Part shown: positions 35,781 through 49,800 of the stretch, in pieces
Position numbering within the stretch: the first letter of the stretch is position 1
How the letters are laid out: every line of letters begins with the position of its first letter
NCBI GenBank assembly: GCA_038030265.1
Contig: CM075941.1
Coordinates: forward strand, 37,944,164 to 38,008,163
Source: Corythucha ciliata
Lineage: Eukaryota; Arthropoda; Insecta; Hemiptera; Tingidae
Length of the DNA stretch: 64,000 nt
Direction: 5' to 3'
Program-made: the position numbers and the translations under genes
Notes under the pieces: generated by a model
What the model was told of the DNA's origin: nothing
Seen by the model: the letters and a program-made list of their open reading frames with translations, nothing else
Database searches by the model: none

Positions 35781-36099
35781 ATTACACTTCAAGGCATACT
35801 TTTGCTCTTCCAAATATTTGAATGGCCAGCTTGTTGGAGTTGTGGTGATTGATTTTGGTGATGAAGTTCGAGAATACGAATTAATTCCATTTTTTGGTAT
35901 TTTCTTCATTAAAAAGTCATGTCCTCGTTTTGGGTCATTTGTTCTCATGTTTCAAGTTTCATATCCACGCCTGGAAACTCCAGTGCCCCGATGTATAGGC
36001 GAGGGGGGCGGACCACCCTGGGTCCCACTTTGGCCCCAGAAAGGCCCAGATGGGGCCTCCGAAATGCTTAAGGATGGAAAAATTGGATTTACGGGTTTC
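35781..36099. other. Unassigned spacer between B and A arrays
   Basis: Mixed sequence with a GC-richer part at 35990-36060. No gene or repeat was recognised. Confidence 0.3.
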
Positions 36100-37200
36100 T
36101 TATTAAGATGTGGAAAAATCGCTAACCCGCTTATAAAATTGAGGGAAAGTGTTAACTCGGTGCTATGAAATTGGAAAAAATCGCTAATTCGCTGCTGAAG
36201 TTGAGAAAAAGAGCTCATTCGAAGATGAAATTGAGACAAATTTCAATTCGCGGCTAAAATCGCGGAAAAGGGGGCTAATGCATGAGTAATAGTATATTAC
36301 ATATGTATACAACGAGTGGATAAAGTGTGATTTTACACGCGAGTTTTTTTTAATGAAATAGGCGTACGCTGTGTTCACACGAGCTTTATACGCAATTTTT
36401 CGCGCGAAGCCAGACTACTTCAGCGTGTGATCTCGGGTGGAGGACCCCAGGACTATCGGGTTCACAAGCACAAAGTCCTTTATCACCGTGAACACCATTC
36501 AAGACGTTGACAACTCATGATAAAAAGGCTGTGAAACGTGCGGTAAAACAGTCTGATAAGCTCTGTTTCGTTCGCTTTCAAAGCAATGGCTAAAATGAAA
36601 CTTTAGACGTCTGTTTTCAGCTCATCAACTTGGCTAAGTCTGAGAAAAAGAGCTAATTCGCGGGTAAAATGAAGAAAACCCCATAAACACACTTCCATCG
36701 AATCGACATCGAATCATCACTTCCATAATCAGAATCGTCATTCATCGAGTTGATGATCGATCAAAAATCGAGTTGACATTGCGTCAAAAATGTCCCGCAA
36801 TTCTACGTTGATTCGACTAAGGCTAAGGCTAAAAATGGAGACAAATTCAAATTCCCGGCTAAAATGGAGAAAACACTATTTCGTGGCTAGAATTGAGAAA
36901 AATTGCTAGAGGGAAGGCGCACTTATCTGCAAAATTGAGAAAACGCTTATTCACATTTTTTTAAAGCAAATTGATGGCAAATTGAGATAAAATGCCAGTT
37001 CATGGCTAAAATTTTAGAAAAAATGGCCCAATCGCAACTAAAATGGAAAAAAACTCTGGCTCACGGCTAAAATTGAGAAAAAACCCTGTAGGGCGAATCG
37101 TAATTTGCAGTTAAAATTGAGAAAACGCCAACTCGTGATTCTCCGAAGAAACTTCGTGGCTGAAATTGAGAAAGAGACGTAATTGCACGCTACGTAAAAA
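36100..37200 (+). repeat. Degenerate ~30-bp tandem array, family A (forward)
   Basis: Units around AACGCTAATTCGCGGCTAAA then ATTGAGAAA occur at 36100-36280 and 36600-37180. The gap 36290-36590 is different sequence, and 36690-36800 carries CATCGAATCATCA and GATCGATCAA words of a local repeat. The array ends about 430 bp before gene 2. Confidence 0.7.
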
Positions 37201-37630
37201 GTATATTCGTATTGGTTATTTCGAGGTCCGCCACTGCCCATAGAAGTCAAGGCTCAGGCCCTGACAACCCTACCCTTGGTGACTCGCAATTTTATCCGCC
37301 TTGCACAACGTTTTCCTAAGTGCAAGGATCGTGCCCGATAAACGTCCTATCTCTTTTTTCAACCAAACATAGTAATAACAATAATGTATTTTTTTTAAAT
37401 CATAACAGGAGGGCGCTTACTCCTCAAGAAAAAGTAGTGGGATGGCGCTTCGAAACGGGCAACGACGAGTGAGTTGTAGGGGGAGACGGAGTCCCGCATG
37501 GCATAACAGCCCTTACGTTATCAGACTCACTTTCCGAGTGACTTTCACTGAAAGAGGCTAAAGAGTCCCTCGTCTCCGAGTCTCGGGGGGAAGAGTGAAT
37601 AAAAAAAAAGCAAAAACATAAATAAAAACA
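37201..37630. other. Upstream flank or 5' UTR of gene 2
   Basis: This lies between the family A array and the start codon of gene 2. It should hold the promoter and 5' UTR. A purine-rich AAAACA precedes the ATG, which suits translation start. No core promoter element was fixed. Confidence 0.35.
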
Positions 37631-40600
37631 ATGAGATTATCGTACGTGGTGTTTTTAGCGGCTCTGGTCGGTCCAACTTGGTCGCAAAGTGGAGGGTTTG
37701 AATTGCCGGTTCAACTGATTGGATTTCCCGTCATCATCGTCGCCGTTCGCATGGCTAATTTTCTGAAAAAGCTGTCGTATGCGCTTAATCCAAGTGGGTC
37801 ATTTTTTTTATTTAAGATATTTATTATTAATTCGTTGCTAAAATTGCCATAAATAACTGTTCATTATTCACCCAATCCTTTCCGTTTCATAAATCCTTAG
37901 ATAAATGAATTTGAGTGTTCTATTCCGTGGCATTTGCATTTCCGCATCTAGTAGTGTATTTAAAACAACTTCCTCTTAGGATAAAATTCTTAGGAGAAAG
38001 TAAAAAGGTTAAAACTATCAAATTTTGTTCGTAATCTATTGGTAGAGTTTTTAACTTATCGCTAACCGAATTCTCTTTCGCTCCGCTCTAGTGACGCCGT
38101 TTAGCCTCTTACCGGCTTGGACCACTTCCATGCTCAAGAAAGTATTTCACTCCTATATTAAATATTCAGACCATGGGCACTAGTTCGGCATGACAAAAAT
38201 TGTTAGCTCGTGAGCTTTCACTTCAAAAATTCCAATTATAATTGAATATCGTACTGCATTGTTAATTGATACGCGAGGAAATTTCATTACGAATCAATAC
38301 AGTTTCCCTACCCCCCGACCCGTTCCACCTTGATATTAATTGTTCGGTGCAGGGGAAGTGTGGAAAAAAGATGGAAATGAAAACGAAAATGTATCTTCTG
38401 TTTCTTTAAAACTATTGTTCCCTTGACCCAGTATGGGTTTTACGTAATGGAGGAAGTACATAACAACAAACTAACATTCCACAACACAGGAGTTTCATTA
38501 GCTAGAATTTTAAGAAGTCAATCGCTGTTATGCTTGTTAGAAAATTTGGAAATCTCGAATTAAATTCAATTTTTAATTAATTCTGCCTCATGAACGCGTT
38601 ATGTTGCTCAACTTTAAACGAAATAAAAACTGTTCAATTATGACACAATGCATTATCCTCATTCATCACTCCATCAAACTGCAATTTATAAGTTGCTTGT
38701 TCATGCCCTCTGACTGGTACCATTTAGTCATTAAGTTAAAAGTCGCCTTGAATGTTTTGATGTTCTTCAGTAAGTTTTCGTCACCGAATTACCACATGTT
38801 GGGTTTTAGGCAATACTGACTTGTTTCTCGCCTTCATTATTTCTTAAGCTCCTGCGGTATTATGAATCTTTTGCGGTTGACTTCCCCGCGATTATAATTG
38901 TATGCCGTATATTGAGCCTTTCTTAATCACTTCCATAAAAACCTGGACGGCCAAACAATTAATTACTTGACTTTCATGGGCGACAAAAAATATAAATCTG
39001 AGAAAATGAAACGCTCGAGACTAGTCCAACGATTTCACCCCCCTAAACGAAGGTGTTCTCGTACAAGAAAAGATGAGTTGCCATGTTTAAAAAATAAAAA
39101 AGTAAGGAAAAAGGTAGTTTTACAAGGTAGAGATCGGTGAGGTGATTCAGGTTTATTGACTCACTGGTATTTGTGTTCTTGTTTACAGTTTTTTAGTCTC
39201 ATAGCCAACTTCAAAGTATATTGGAGAATCACCGTTCTCGAGTCTACATCGCGTTTTCTCCTATTTTCTCATTCCGGAATCTCTATCGCAGATAATAAAG
39301 TCAAACGTCTTCCGCTGCGGTTAATTGGCAGATTTTTCAATTTTCCCTGGAAAATGTTTATAGTTTTGGATACTAAGCCATTTTAAATTTCCTCATTTCT
39401 ATATTTATCTTTCTAAAATAAATTGGTCCAATGTGTAAATTGCGCCTTCACGAACGAGCACTGTTCGCAAGCTGAGCTGTGGGCTTCAACCAAACAGAGC
39501 GCTACTCGTCTACAGCGCGCTGCTACACCTCTCGAATGGAACTCCTCGAAATCAATTGCTGGGCCGTAGTCAGCATTCACGGGCCCCGGGAAAAATTATT
39601 GGCCGGGCCCCTAGAAAATTTGCTTTTCCAGCAAATTTGGAGATTACAGCGATCCAACCACCTGAAATTGGTATTGAGAAGGTCAACCAGGCATTTTAAA
39701 AGAATTAGACCCGCAGAATTAGTTTTTTTGGCGAGCCAGCCCCTCGATATTCGTTTTGAATGAGCAAACTCCATGAAAATTCATTTTTGCAAAAACTGGA
39801 ACCACCAAAATGGCTTTTCGAACTAGCCAAAACAGCCGAATAGTTTTTTTGATAAGCAACACCACCAAATTTTATTTTTGAAGAAGCCAGGCCCACCAGA
39901 TTGGCTTTTGTCGATGTGGGCCGGACCCGCATTTTGAGGGGGGGGGGCAAGTGAATCCCATGATATTGGAAATTTTGTTCTTGATAGCCCTGTGAGTGCC
40001 ACCTGGGGCAAATGCTCCTCCTAGCCCCTTCTTAGATCGCCGGCCCTGTTGCTTGATTCAAACTCTTGGGACGCGCGAGTCGGCTTCTTTTTTCTCGTGG
40101 GAGAGACGACTCTCGCGTACGCGTCCAATGTGAACGGCCCCGTAGAGTTCAATGTGTTTTTGCTGCAAGAGTCGGACGGTGACGCGCGCGTTGGCGTCTT
40201 TTTTCTCCTAGTATGAGAAGGGCCTAATTCGGCGCACCGACCGTGTACCTGCAAAACCTCGTATGTTCAAAAATCAAAATTTTACAGTATAAACAAAAAA
40301 CTACGTCGGGCCTAATATCCAAAGTGATAATAGTCTTGGATGATGGATCCGGAGCTTCCGGGCCCAGGGTAAAATACCCGAATAAACCCCCTGACTACGG
40401 CACTGCCAATTTTATTCATGTTCATCTTTCAGCATTGCTCCGCCCCCCCCCCCTGACTCGAAAGTGACACAGTACTGGTGCTACTGTCCCCTCCTAGACC
40501 CTATCAAAAAGTACAAATCCTACAGCGTCACGACGACCATTTCTCGGATTTGGGTCACGAAAAACCAGTCATGTGGAATTTTCTCCCCAGAAAACCATTT

Positions 40601-40860
40601 TCGCTGGTCTGGCTCGCTAAAAAGTCAATTTCGCGGCTTCTTGTTGCATGAAAATCTAATAGCTGTCAAAATTGAAAAACCACCCTACGCGGTTGTTGTT
40701 GCACTGAAAGCCATTTTTGGAGATATGGCTCACTAATAACCCAATTTTTTGGATTTCACTCTTCAAAAAACCAATTCCGCTCACTGAAAAACAAATTTTG
40801 CTTATTTTTCTCGTCAAAAAACCTTTTTTGTGGGTTTGGCTCATTGCAAAAGCTTCCCTC

Positions 40861-40894
<34 letters not shown>

Positions 40895-43800
40895 TTAGCG
40901 TGGTGTACATCACGAGCACGAGAAAATCAAGTTCGCGGATTTTGGTTGCTTGCTGAAAACCCAATATCGCGGGGTTTGCTCATTCAAAAACCACAAATTA
41001 TTTTGGGTTTTGCACAGTATTAAACCATTTTCCCGATTCGTGGGTTTTCGCTCGCTAGAAAACCAACTTTACTGTATCTTGGTGGAGGGGAGGGTTGCAT
41101 TTTAAACGTGAGAAGAAAATTGCCAGATGTTTTGATAGATAATCCGGAATATTAGATAGGCTACAATGTACAGTTTCCCGCCGGTGCATAGCGACCCTTT
41201 CTGTTCAAATTCGGCTTCTGGCGGGGATGAAAGGCAAAGACATCTTCAGCTGGCTACGCCCCTGCTTGAGCTGTGAATATGATTTCAATGTTGCGGTGAA
41301 ATTGCACTGTGGATACAATGAATGATTTAGAAATGCTGCCAGTACCTTTCATAAGGCCCCTTTTACCCGAGTAAGTTTTTTGATCAAAGTAGCCATTATT
41401 TAAAAAATTAACAGATGTTCCCTGCCTGAAACGGTCTGCTTGCGACCAGATTGAACATATTTTTGAACAAAAAACTTACCTGTGTAAAAGGTGCCTAACG
41501 CAACTGAATGACAAGACATGAGAGTTTGAGAGTTTCTTGTGCTGTCGCTCATTTTGGGTGATTCTGCTGGTTTCAGAGTGGCCTATCGGCAGTGGGTGGG
41601 GAGGCATTTCCGTAAACTCCAGCTAGGTTGTTGGTTGGGTGACCACTGTTCGTTTGGAAATACCGAGGGGAATGTTCCCGCGCATGTCCCATTTCCAGGT
41701 GGGGAAGTGAGCATGTTATTCCCCTCAAAAAACGAAAACACTAAAATTTTGTCCCAGAACCTAATTTGTCGCTATAAAAATGATCTGATAATCTCCGAAA
41801 CGGGCAATTTTATCAATAGCTTGACGAACTGGCCTCGAAAGAGGCTTTTACATCCCAGAACGCCCTACTCAAGCTGAAATCATGAAATTCAGCCGGAAGC
41901 GCAAAAGACCCGCTGCTTGTACAGTATACGGTGGACGGATGGTTGCATCACCGTTTCACCATACCAAAAACTGACTATTGGACCGTGTACATGGCTCTCA
42001 GGACTGTTTAGAACAGAAAAAGTTCAGACAAGTCTCTTTAGGGTAATTTCGCGACGTGAACCGATTTTTTTTTTTTTTTTTTATGGCTTCTCCGTAGTCA
42101 TCAGAGTCAGTTTTTAAGTATATGTACACGGCGCTTTGCCTTTTGGTCACTCCGACACGCCTCGCCACGGACTGGCCAGTGGATATACTTAAAAACTGAC
42201 TCTGATGGCGACGTTAGGTCCAACCAGCTCAGGTCCGCGCCCATTAAAAATTAATAAATGCCTACCTTTGCTAGCATTATAGCCACAGAAACTGGCTAGA
42301 CAGAAAAACGCATAGGACGAATTTCAACTGTCACCGAATTTTCTAAATTAGCCTATCAAGTTTTTAGCGTCAACAACATTGCAAATATGGTGCAATAAAT
42401 AGATTTTCTAGCTCGTAATTTCCGAACTCAAAGGCCCATTTTTGATAAGAAATTCACTCAATGTATACCGAAATTCGCTCAAAGTATACCATTTAAACTA
42501 ACAATTTATACATAGGACAGTAAATTTAGCCTTAAGATATCGATTTTTTTAGAAAGTGACTTGGCCCTGGAGCCGTCATTTTATCCGTTTAAAACTAGCT
42601 TCTTGACTGTGAAGAAGGATATTTTGCCTCCAAACCCAAACGACTAACCAAAACATGAAATTTTCCACCAGAAAGAATTACTATTTTTCGTCAGGAAATC
42701 GAAGGGAACTGTAAGTTTTTCCTACAACCTGTCATAGCATGGAAACTGACGATCTTGCTCCAGAGCGAACTGAAACCTTCGGAAATCTGACCCTGCAGGA
42801 AATCTGATGGATTTGGCTGTAAGACATTTTAGCCAAAAGTCCGTACATTTGGCCATAAAACTGATAATTTTATACTAAAGACTGGCTATTCTATACCGTG
42901 TGAAACTTGATTTGGCACTCACAGAACCACTCACTTCAAAAATCAAGATTCGCAGGACTGACTCCTCAAACAGCAAATTTTGCCGCCGAGTTTACCAATT
43001 CCAAAATCAATTTTAAATTTCGCTGTTTCAAAACCCAAGTTCGTGGATCTTTCAAATAAGGATAGCCAATTTCAATTGGTTTTGGCTCCTTCAATAAGGC
43101 CAAATTCACTTATACCTATCACACATTTAAGATCAAAATTTGCATTATATGTATAGCTCATTATAAAGACCTTTTTCGGGGGTCTCGCTCCTTTCAAAAA
43201 TAAAAATTTCGTGGGTTTCACCCTTTCAAAACCCAAATTTTCAGTATACGTATTTGGTACTCACAGAACCCAATTTTGCCGGTTTTGATGCTCACTGAAA
43301 AAGCCAATCTCGTGGGGTTGACTTTTTTGAAAAAGCAATTTCACGGGTGTCGGACCTTCGAAAAAGTATTTCCGTCGGTATTGCTCTTTCAAAAATCAAA
43401 TTTCGTGGAGAAATCAATCTCGCGGGGTCGGTCCTCACAACACATCATACAAATACAAATTTCGAGGGCTTCGCCTATTTGAAGAGTAATTCCATTGATC
43501 TGACAAAGAAAATCGCTGGGTTAACCCATTGCAATCCGAGTTCGCAGAATTTGCTCGCCCATCGCTGTCTCACCACCAAAAATAAAATTTTCCTGGTTTG
43601 ATCCATCTCGAAAAGCCAATTTCGTGGGTTTTTTTTCTCGCAAGGTTGCCATTTCAATACCAATTTCGTGGGATATACTCCCCCAAAAACACAATGGGGA
43701 CTTGCATGAATACCCGATGTTGGAGAAAAGTAAACCAGTGAATTGGCACATAGACAGAAGGATATCAACGGTGGTTGCAGCCCGATTGGTGCATTTGGTG

Positions 43801-46800
43801 ATTTTTAAATAAATTTCAAAGTTCTTCACGAAGAGATGGATTGTGCGAGGGGAAGTGACGTCAATGGTCACTTGTGAAGCATCTGAGGGAACTATAACCG
43901 TTTTTGTTTACAAATAACAAGAAAAAGTGTCCCCCCGAAAATGCTTCTTAACCCCTCTTTCCCACACCATCCATTTCTATGAATAACCTATGATGTAATC
44001 AAACCCGTACTCAAAATGTTTAAAAATTCGCTTTAAAAAATCCTTGGTTGATTTCAATGTTTAATGTGTGCAATAGATTCGTGGAAGAGCCCTCTTCAAG
44101 AAACACCAGTGTTTGAAAAATGTGCAAGTTTGATGGTGGCTCAACCATCAAAACAATTTCTTGGGTTTCGCTTGATCATATTTGATCAATTTCGTGCTGT
44201 TGACCCATTTAAAACACGATTCCTTGGGGTCAGCTCACGCGATTTTGCTGACTCACTGAGAAAAAAAAAAAAAACATTTTGAGGGCTTAACTCCACCACC
44301 AAACCTTAGAACTTGGAACTAGCACTTGCTGAAACCAACTGTGCTCTATGAACAACGGAATTTTGTTGGATTGGCTCATTTGAGAACCATCTTGCTCCTA
44401 GCCAAGAGAACTATAGACATGAGGGAGTTTGAAAGCCACTCTGAGAAAGCGTTGCAACAGTGTGCTTGCCGCATGCCTCATGCCACATGAGTTCTAGGTA
44501 TTCCACGGGAAAAATTACATTTCCAAAGGCTATAGTATTTTAGGACCAAGTCCCCCCCCCCACTGCCAACTGCCACGCAAATATTAGTCCCCTTTTACAC
44601 AAGTAGGTAAGTTTTTTGTTCAAAAATATGTTCAATCTGATCACAAGCAGACCGTTTTAGGCAAGGAACATCTGTTAATTTTTTTAAAAAATGTCTACTT
44701 TGATCAAAAAACTTACTCGTGAAGTAAAAGGGGCCTTATTCAGGCGCAAATCTATTAAAAAGTTAGTGGGTTAAAAGTTGCCCTCCGACGCAGACCTTTT
44801 TCTCGAAAAAAGAGACAATTGCTCAACATTTTCTGTATACGTTATGTTGTTGTTAAGTCGGATTTCACTTTCTTCGCTCAAGAGCCCCAATCGAATTTCG
44901 CGGAAACGGTTGAGTAATAATAATTATTCTCAGATTGAAGAGGCGTCTTCCCAAGCCCCAGTGCCGCGTTACCCCTATGATTAATTTCCCTTCTTTCTAT
45001 AATTTCACTGAGGAGAGTAATTGAGGGCACGCAGCGTGCTCAGTCTCACGTACATTATACGATGAAGAGAAATACGTTGTTCGTATTCGTCGACCTGCTT
45101 ACAGATAAAACTAAATTCTCCGTATTCATAACGTTCGTGGTGAAGTTAACAAAAATTGTGCACTCGAAAGCGATAAGGAAGTATAGAAAAAAAGTTATAG
45201 CTTGAAAGTGTTAGACAATAATTTGTCAAAGAAAGAACATTTCTGATTCATTGTCGCGACGAAAGAGATGTTGAGTAAAAATTGAAAAGTTATTTGTACC
45301 ATTTCTTTTCCTTCTGGGCTAAAAGACGCACCTGTCATTCTGACAAAATCAGGAAGTTTCCTCACTCTTAAACGTCCATGCTCTCTTGTCACCATTTTCT
45401 CTCGCTCTCCTATTTTGTAAATATTGATCAAACCAAGAGATTATTGTTTGTATTTCACGTACACACAAAATATTGAAATGACAAAAGAGCCCAGCAAACA
45501 ACAACAAAAAATCTATCAAGGAAGGAGGGTCAACAGAAAAAAAAAAAAAAAAAAAAAAATGAAAATAGGAAGACGCTTCTCGATACCTTACGTTCACTGG
45601 CACCACCACTATACGATGTGAAAGTCGAGCTCAAGGCCGTCTACCAGCCGTAACGCACAATGTGGGTCAAAGTTCTGTATTTTTTCTTTTTCTTTTCTTC
45701 TTCTTCATCGTCTTCTTCTACACGACGCCGAGTTTTTGCTCGATACTTGCCAAAAGAAACTGGTTTCCTGACATTTTAATTGCTGGAACTTCTCGGTTGT
45801 TGTCTCGAATGAGCTTAGTGGGCCGATTTATTTAGATATAAATAGGCCTTCTGTTACAGTTTCGCTCTGGAAGCAGTTGATATCAATTAGTTTTAATGTG
45901 GCCGTACTAATAATTTGCTTGATAAGCGCGCATTACCCGGTTTGAAACACCAATGAATCCAAAACAACCATTTTTTTTTCTACTTGTACCGCGGTTTTTA
46001 GTGTTTATACGTTCGACTATTCCGCGAGAATATTAATTTGAAATTTTGAAGGCGGTTGGATTAGAAATTTTAGTCTTCCCACAAAATCGAAACTTGAAAA
46101 TTGATGAAAAGTTAGAAACTCGTCTCAAGTTCAAACCGCATGCAGAGGCGGGCATATAATCTTGCAACACTCTGACAAAACCTATACTGAAAACCCCCCG
46201 AGCGATACCAAAAAAATGTTATTCTTGTAAGTGAAAGCAGTCAGGTTGAACATAAAAAAATATTGCTCAATAAGTGTTTCCATGTTTCTAGGCTAAACAC
46301 CTTTCAATATTATTCGTCAGAAGTTTTATTTGGGATGTAGATATGAGCAGCTTTTGCACACGTAAACGCTTATCTGATATCTGTGTCTCTTTCACAGTTT
46401 CAGTTTCAGTGAGATCGTTCAAGAACTGGTGATACATAACATAAATAGAGAGAGGGGAGGGCAGTAAAATTTAGTTTTAAGAGTTTTACGAGCCTGAAGT
46501 ACGAGGATGCCTTTACAGGTATAGACACTCTAATGACGATTTCCATTCAACACACTACACAAGTGTAGTGCAGCGTCCTCTCCATAAACATATGTTTCAA
46601 TTCGGAGAGGACGGGTGGAAAAAACTTACACCACACTAGTGTATTGCATTGAACGGAAAACGCCATAAGAAATGAAAAGAAAAGACAGAAAGCAGAAAAA
46701 AACACACACACACAATCAAACAAGCCTGCGATTCAGTCGGTTTTTAGTTTTGCACTGCATTGTCATAACGCTACACCGGAACAATGTGACCGAATGATAG

Positions 46801-49800
46801 ATACGAAATATTTCTCGCAGTTTCCTTTTTCCTGGATTCAAGCTAGTTCTTTTATGACGGAAAATATATTTCACTTATAAATGAATTTGCATAACTCTTA
46901 TTATCAAAGCGGAATAATTACGTATTCTTGGCGGAACTATACTATGCACTACATTCTTGAAACTACTTAGGGATATACATTCATAAATCGCGTAGGCATA
47001 AACCTATACTTTGACAAACTAAATTGAGTCGCCAGAACTTGGGAATTTCTCAGTGAAAATACGAATTGTATTAATATTAACACAAAGGGAGCATTGCCTG
47101 AACCAATTGGTGCAAGAAAATTCACGAATAATAATTTTTTAATTGTATTACTTTAGTTCCTTTATTGTACGTTTTCGATTCTTGTTCGATTTCTCGTTAT
47201 ATTAATTAAATGCGCGGCTCATTTTTGTATAACTTCCTTTCTGTTCGTTAAAGTCTCCCAGTGTGTCACTGTGGCAATATCTCGCCAAAGCCGAAGTGTT
47301 CTACCTCAATACTGCAGTTTTCCCAACACAACTGGCGATTTTACCCCCAAAACTCAAGTTATACGCTAATGCCCATATTTATTATGAACGTTCTTTGACT
47401 CAAAGAAGCTTCAAGGAACGTTCATAAATACGGGCCTAAACTGGCGATTCTACCACAATTCTCACGATTTGTTCCCATATAAGACGATGTTACACCTCAG
47501 AACAGAGACAATTTCACGCGAAGCTGACGCATTACCCGTAAAACTAGAGATTTCAATACAAAACTGGTGATTTTACCCCAAAACATTTGGCGGTTTTACC
47601 TTTTTTTTGGCTTCGCGAACAAGCGCATTAGCCATTTACTCTCATCAAATTTATTATTTTTTTTTTTTTTAAATGTATTTATTTTTAATTTGATTTTGGT
47701 AGAGATTTGGAGTATTTATTTTAATTTTAAGATATTGTTTGTAAGTTTAGCAGTTCAGATTAGATCTCGTCTCTTTTGTAATACATGTGAGTAGAGCCCT
47801 TGTGATATTCACCGTCTCCCCTGGATTTTCTAGTAAATGAGGTAATTCGAATGGCCTTATTATGTTTTCTTTTGTGATTTCATCCATCACTTTCTTTCTT
47901 TGTGCTGGGAATTGCTGACATTCCAGTACTGCATGTGTAGGTGTGTTGATGGGGCCGTCTTCGCAATTACACGCAGCCACCTAAAACCTTACCTATTATT
48001 AGATGGATATAATGCCATTTGCGCCACGGAGACGCCTATGGGAGTCGTACACCGAGGGATAAGCTAAGCCGAACCCCACCCAGGTCCATTGTTTCTCGAA
48101 ACTCTAGGCGCTTCTCCTGATCGCTAAACCACGCCGAATTTTATCTTATCTAGATGTTGTTAGATGGATATAATGAATAAATCTGTCGCCGGTATTTTAA
48201 TTAATAAATAAATTAGACTGATATTATCCGGACGACGATGGAAGGGCATAGCCCAACACGATTCGAGTTTCGAGAAAAAATGGCTCCCCGGCGGGATTTG
48301 AACCCGCAACCTCTGGATTACCAGTCCAGCACGCTGCCATTTGCGCCACGGAGACGCCTATGGGAGTCGTACTCCGAGGGATAAGCTAAGCCGAACCCCA
48401 CCCAGGTCCATTGTTTCTCGAAACTCTAGGCGCTTCACCTGATCGGTAAACCGTACGACTCCCATAGGCGTCTCCGTGGCGCAAATGGCAGCGTGCTGGA
48501 CTGGTAATCCAGAGGTTGCGAGTTCAAATCCCGCCGGGGAGCCATTTTTTCTCGAAACTCGAATCGTGTTGGGCTATGCCCTTCCATCGTCGTCCGGATA
48601 ATTTCAGTCTAATTAATTTATTACTTACCTATTATTTACTTTATTTATATTCACTCCGAAACTGTTTATTTTACCACTTGGGTTAGGTCGAACATGTCCG
48701 TTTAAACGTTGCTAAGAGTTTAAACAATTTTGTATTCAAAATATTAAATTCGGATTGGTGTTTAAGACTTTGAGCTCGGTTTGAGCCCACGCGTAGGTCA
48801 CCAAAATTAAAAAAAAAAACAGTTGAAAATGGTTAGTCTTTTAACCTGTTTTTGAGCTTGGGTAGCCCACGCGTGGGCTCAATTCGCGGCGGGCCTTAAA
48901 CGAAACTTTAAACCTATGTGGTCGACCCGGGCCTAAATTTACTATTTTTAACCAGAAAATTGGAGATTTTACACTAAAACTATACGATTTTACTCGAAAC
49001 CTGAAGCGTTCTTGTGTAGATTTCACTAGAAAAACTGGCCTAACTTACTGGACTTACCTAAAAATGGATGTCGGTTTTAACCCCAGAATTAACGACTGCA
49101 CACCCAAAAAACTCATGTTTATGCCCCTTAACTAACAATTTCACCCTAAAACTGACGGCACCACCCATTTCACACTACACGTATAACTGACGTTTTCCCC
49201 ACAATGAATGATTTTACGCCGAAACTTACGCGACTGTGTCTTGAAAAGTCTGACGATTTTAACCACATTATACTGACGATTTGTTCTCAAATAATTAGAC
49301 GATATTACAACAAAACGGACGACTTCGCGCCAAAGTTGACGTGTTACCCCAAAAAAGAAATTGTCGCTACAAAACTGGCGATTTAGCCCTGAAACTTTTA
49401 CGATTTCGCCATATTTTACCCCGAAATTGTTTATTTTACCATAAAAAGAACTTTGTTTCAAACGAAAAAGGACTAGTCCCATTCAACCGGAAGAACATAG
49501 ACATGAAACTGGTCTCATTCGAAAGGTTTTATGGAACAGATTACGAATATGATCGTCGTCCTGGGGCAACTTTGGCGTGAAATCTTTAGAATTGGGCTAA
49601 TATCTCGTCACTTTTTGAGTTGAAATCCTTAAAAACTGAAGATTTCACGCCAAAGCTGACGTTTTATATCAAAACTGAAGATTACAAGACAATACTAGTG
49701 ATTTTACTCTTGGACTAAATCTGAAAAAATTCCCTCTAAAGGAAACGTTTACCCCCCAAACTGGTGGTTTTACCATAAAAGAGACAATTTTTCCTCAAAA

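Larger units (their letters stand above)
48211..48614. repeat. Near-perfect 162-bp inverted repeat carrying two tRNA-like genes
   Basis: Arms 48211-48372 and 48453-48614 are reverse complements with only about two differences, separated by an 80-base spacer. Each arm holds a full tRNA-like sequence, a T6 run after it, and a shared upstream GTACGACTCCCATAGGC. Confidence 0.9.

Noticed and set aside
35647..36168. Open frame of 173 codons on +
   Set aside because: It starts in family B units and continues into family A units, with no recognisable motif. Chance frame in a low-stop repeat.
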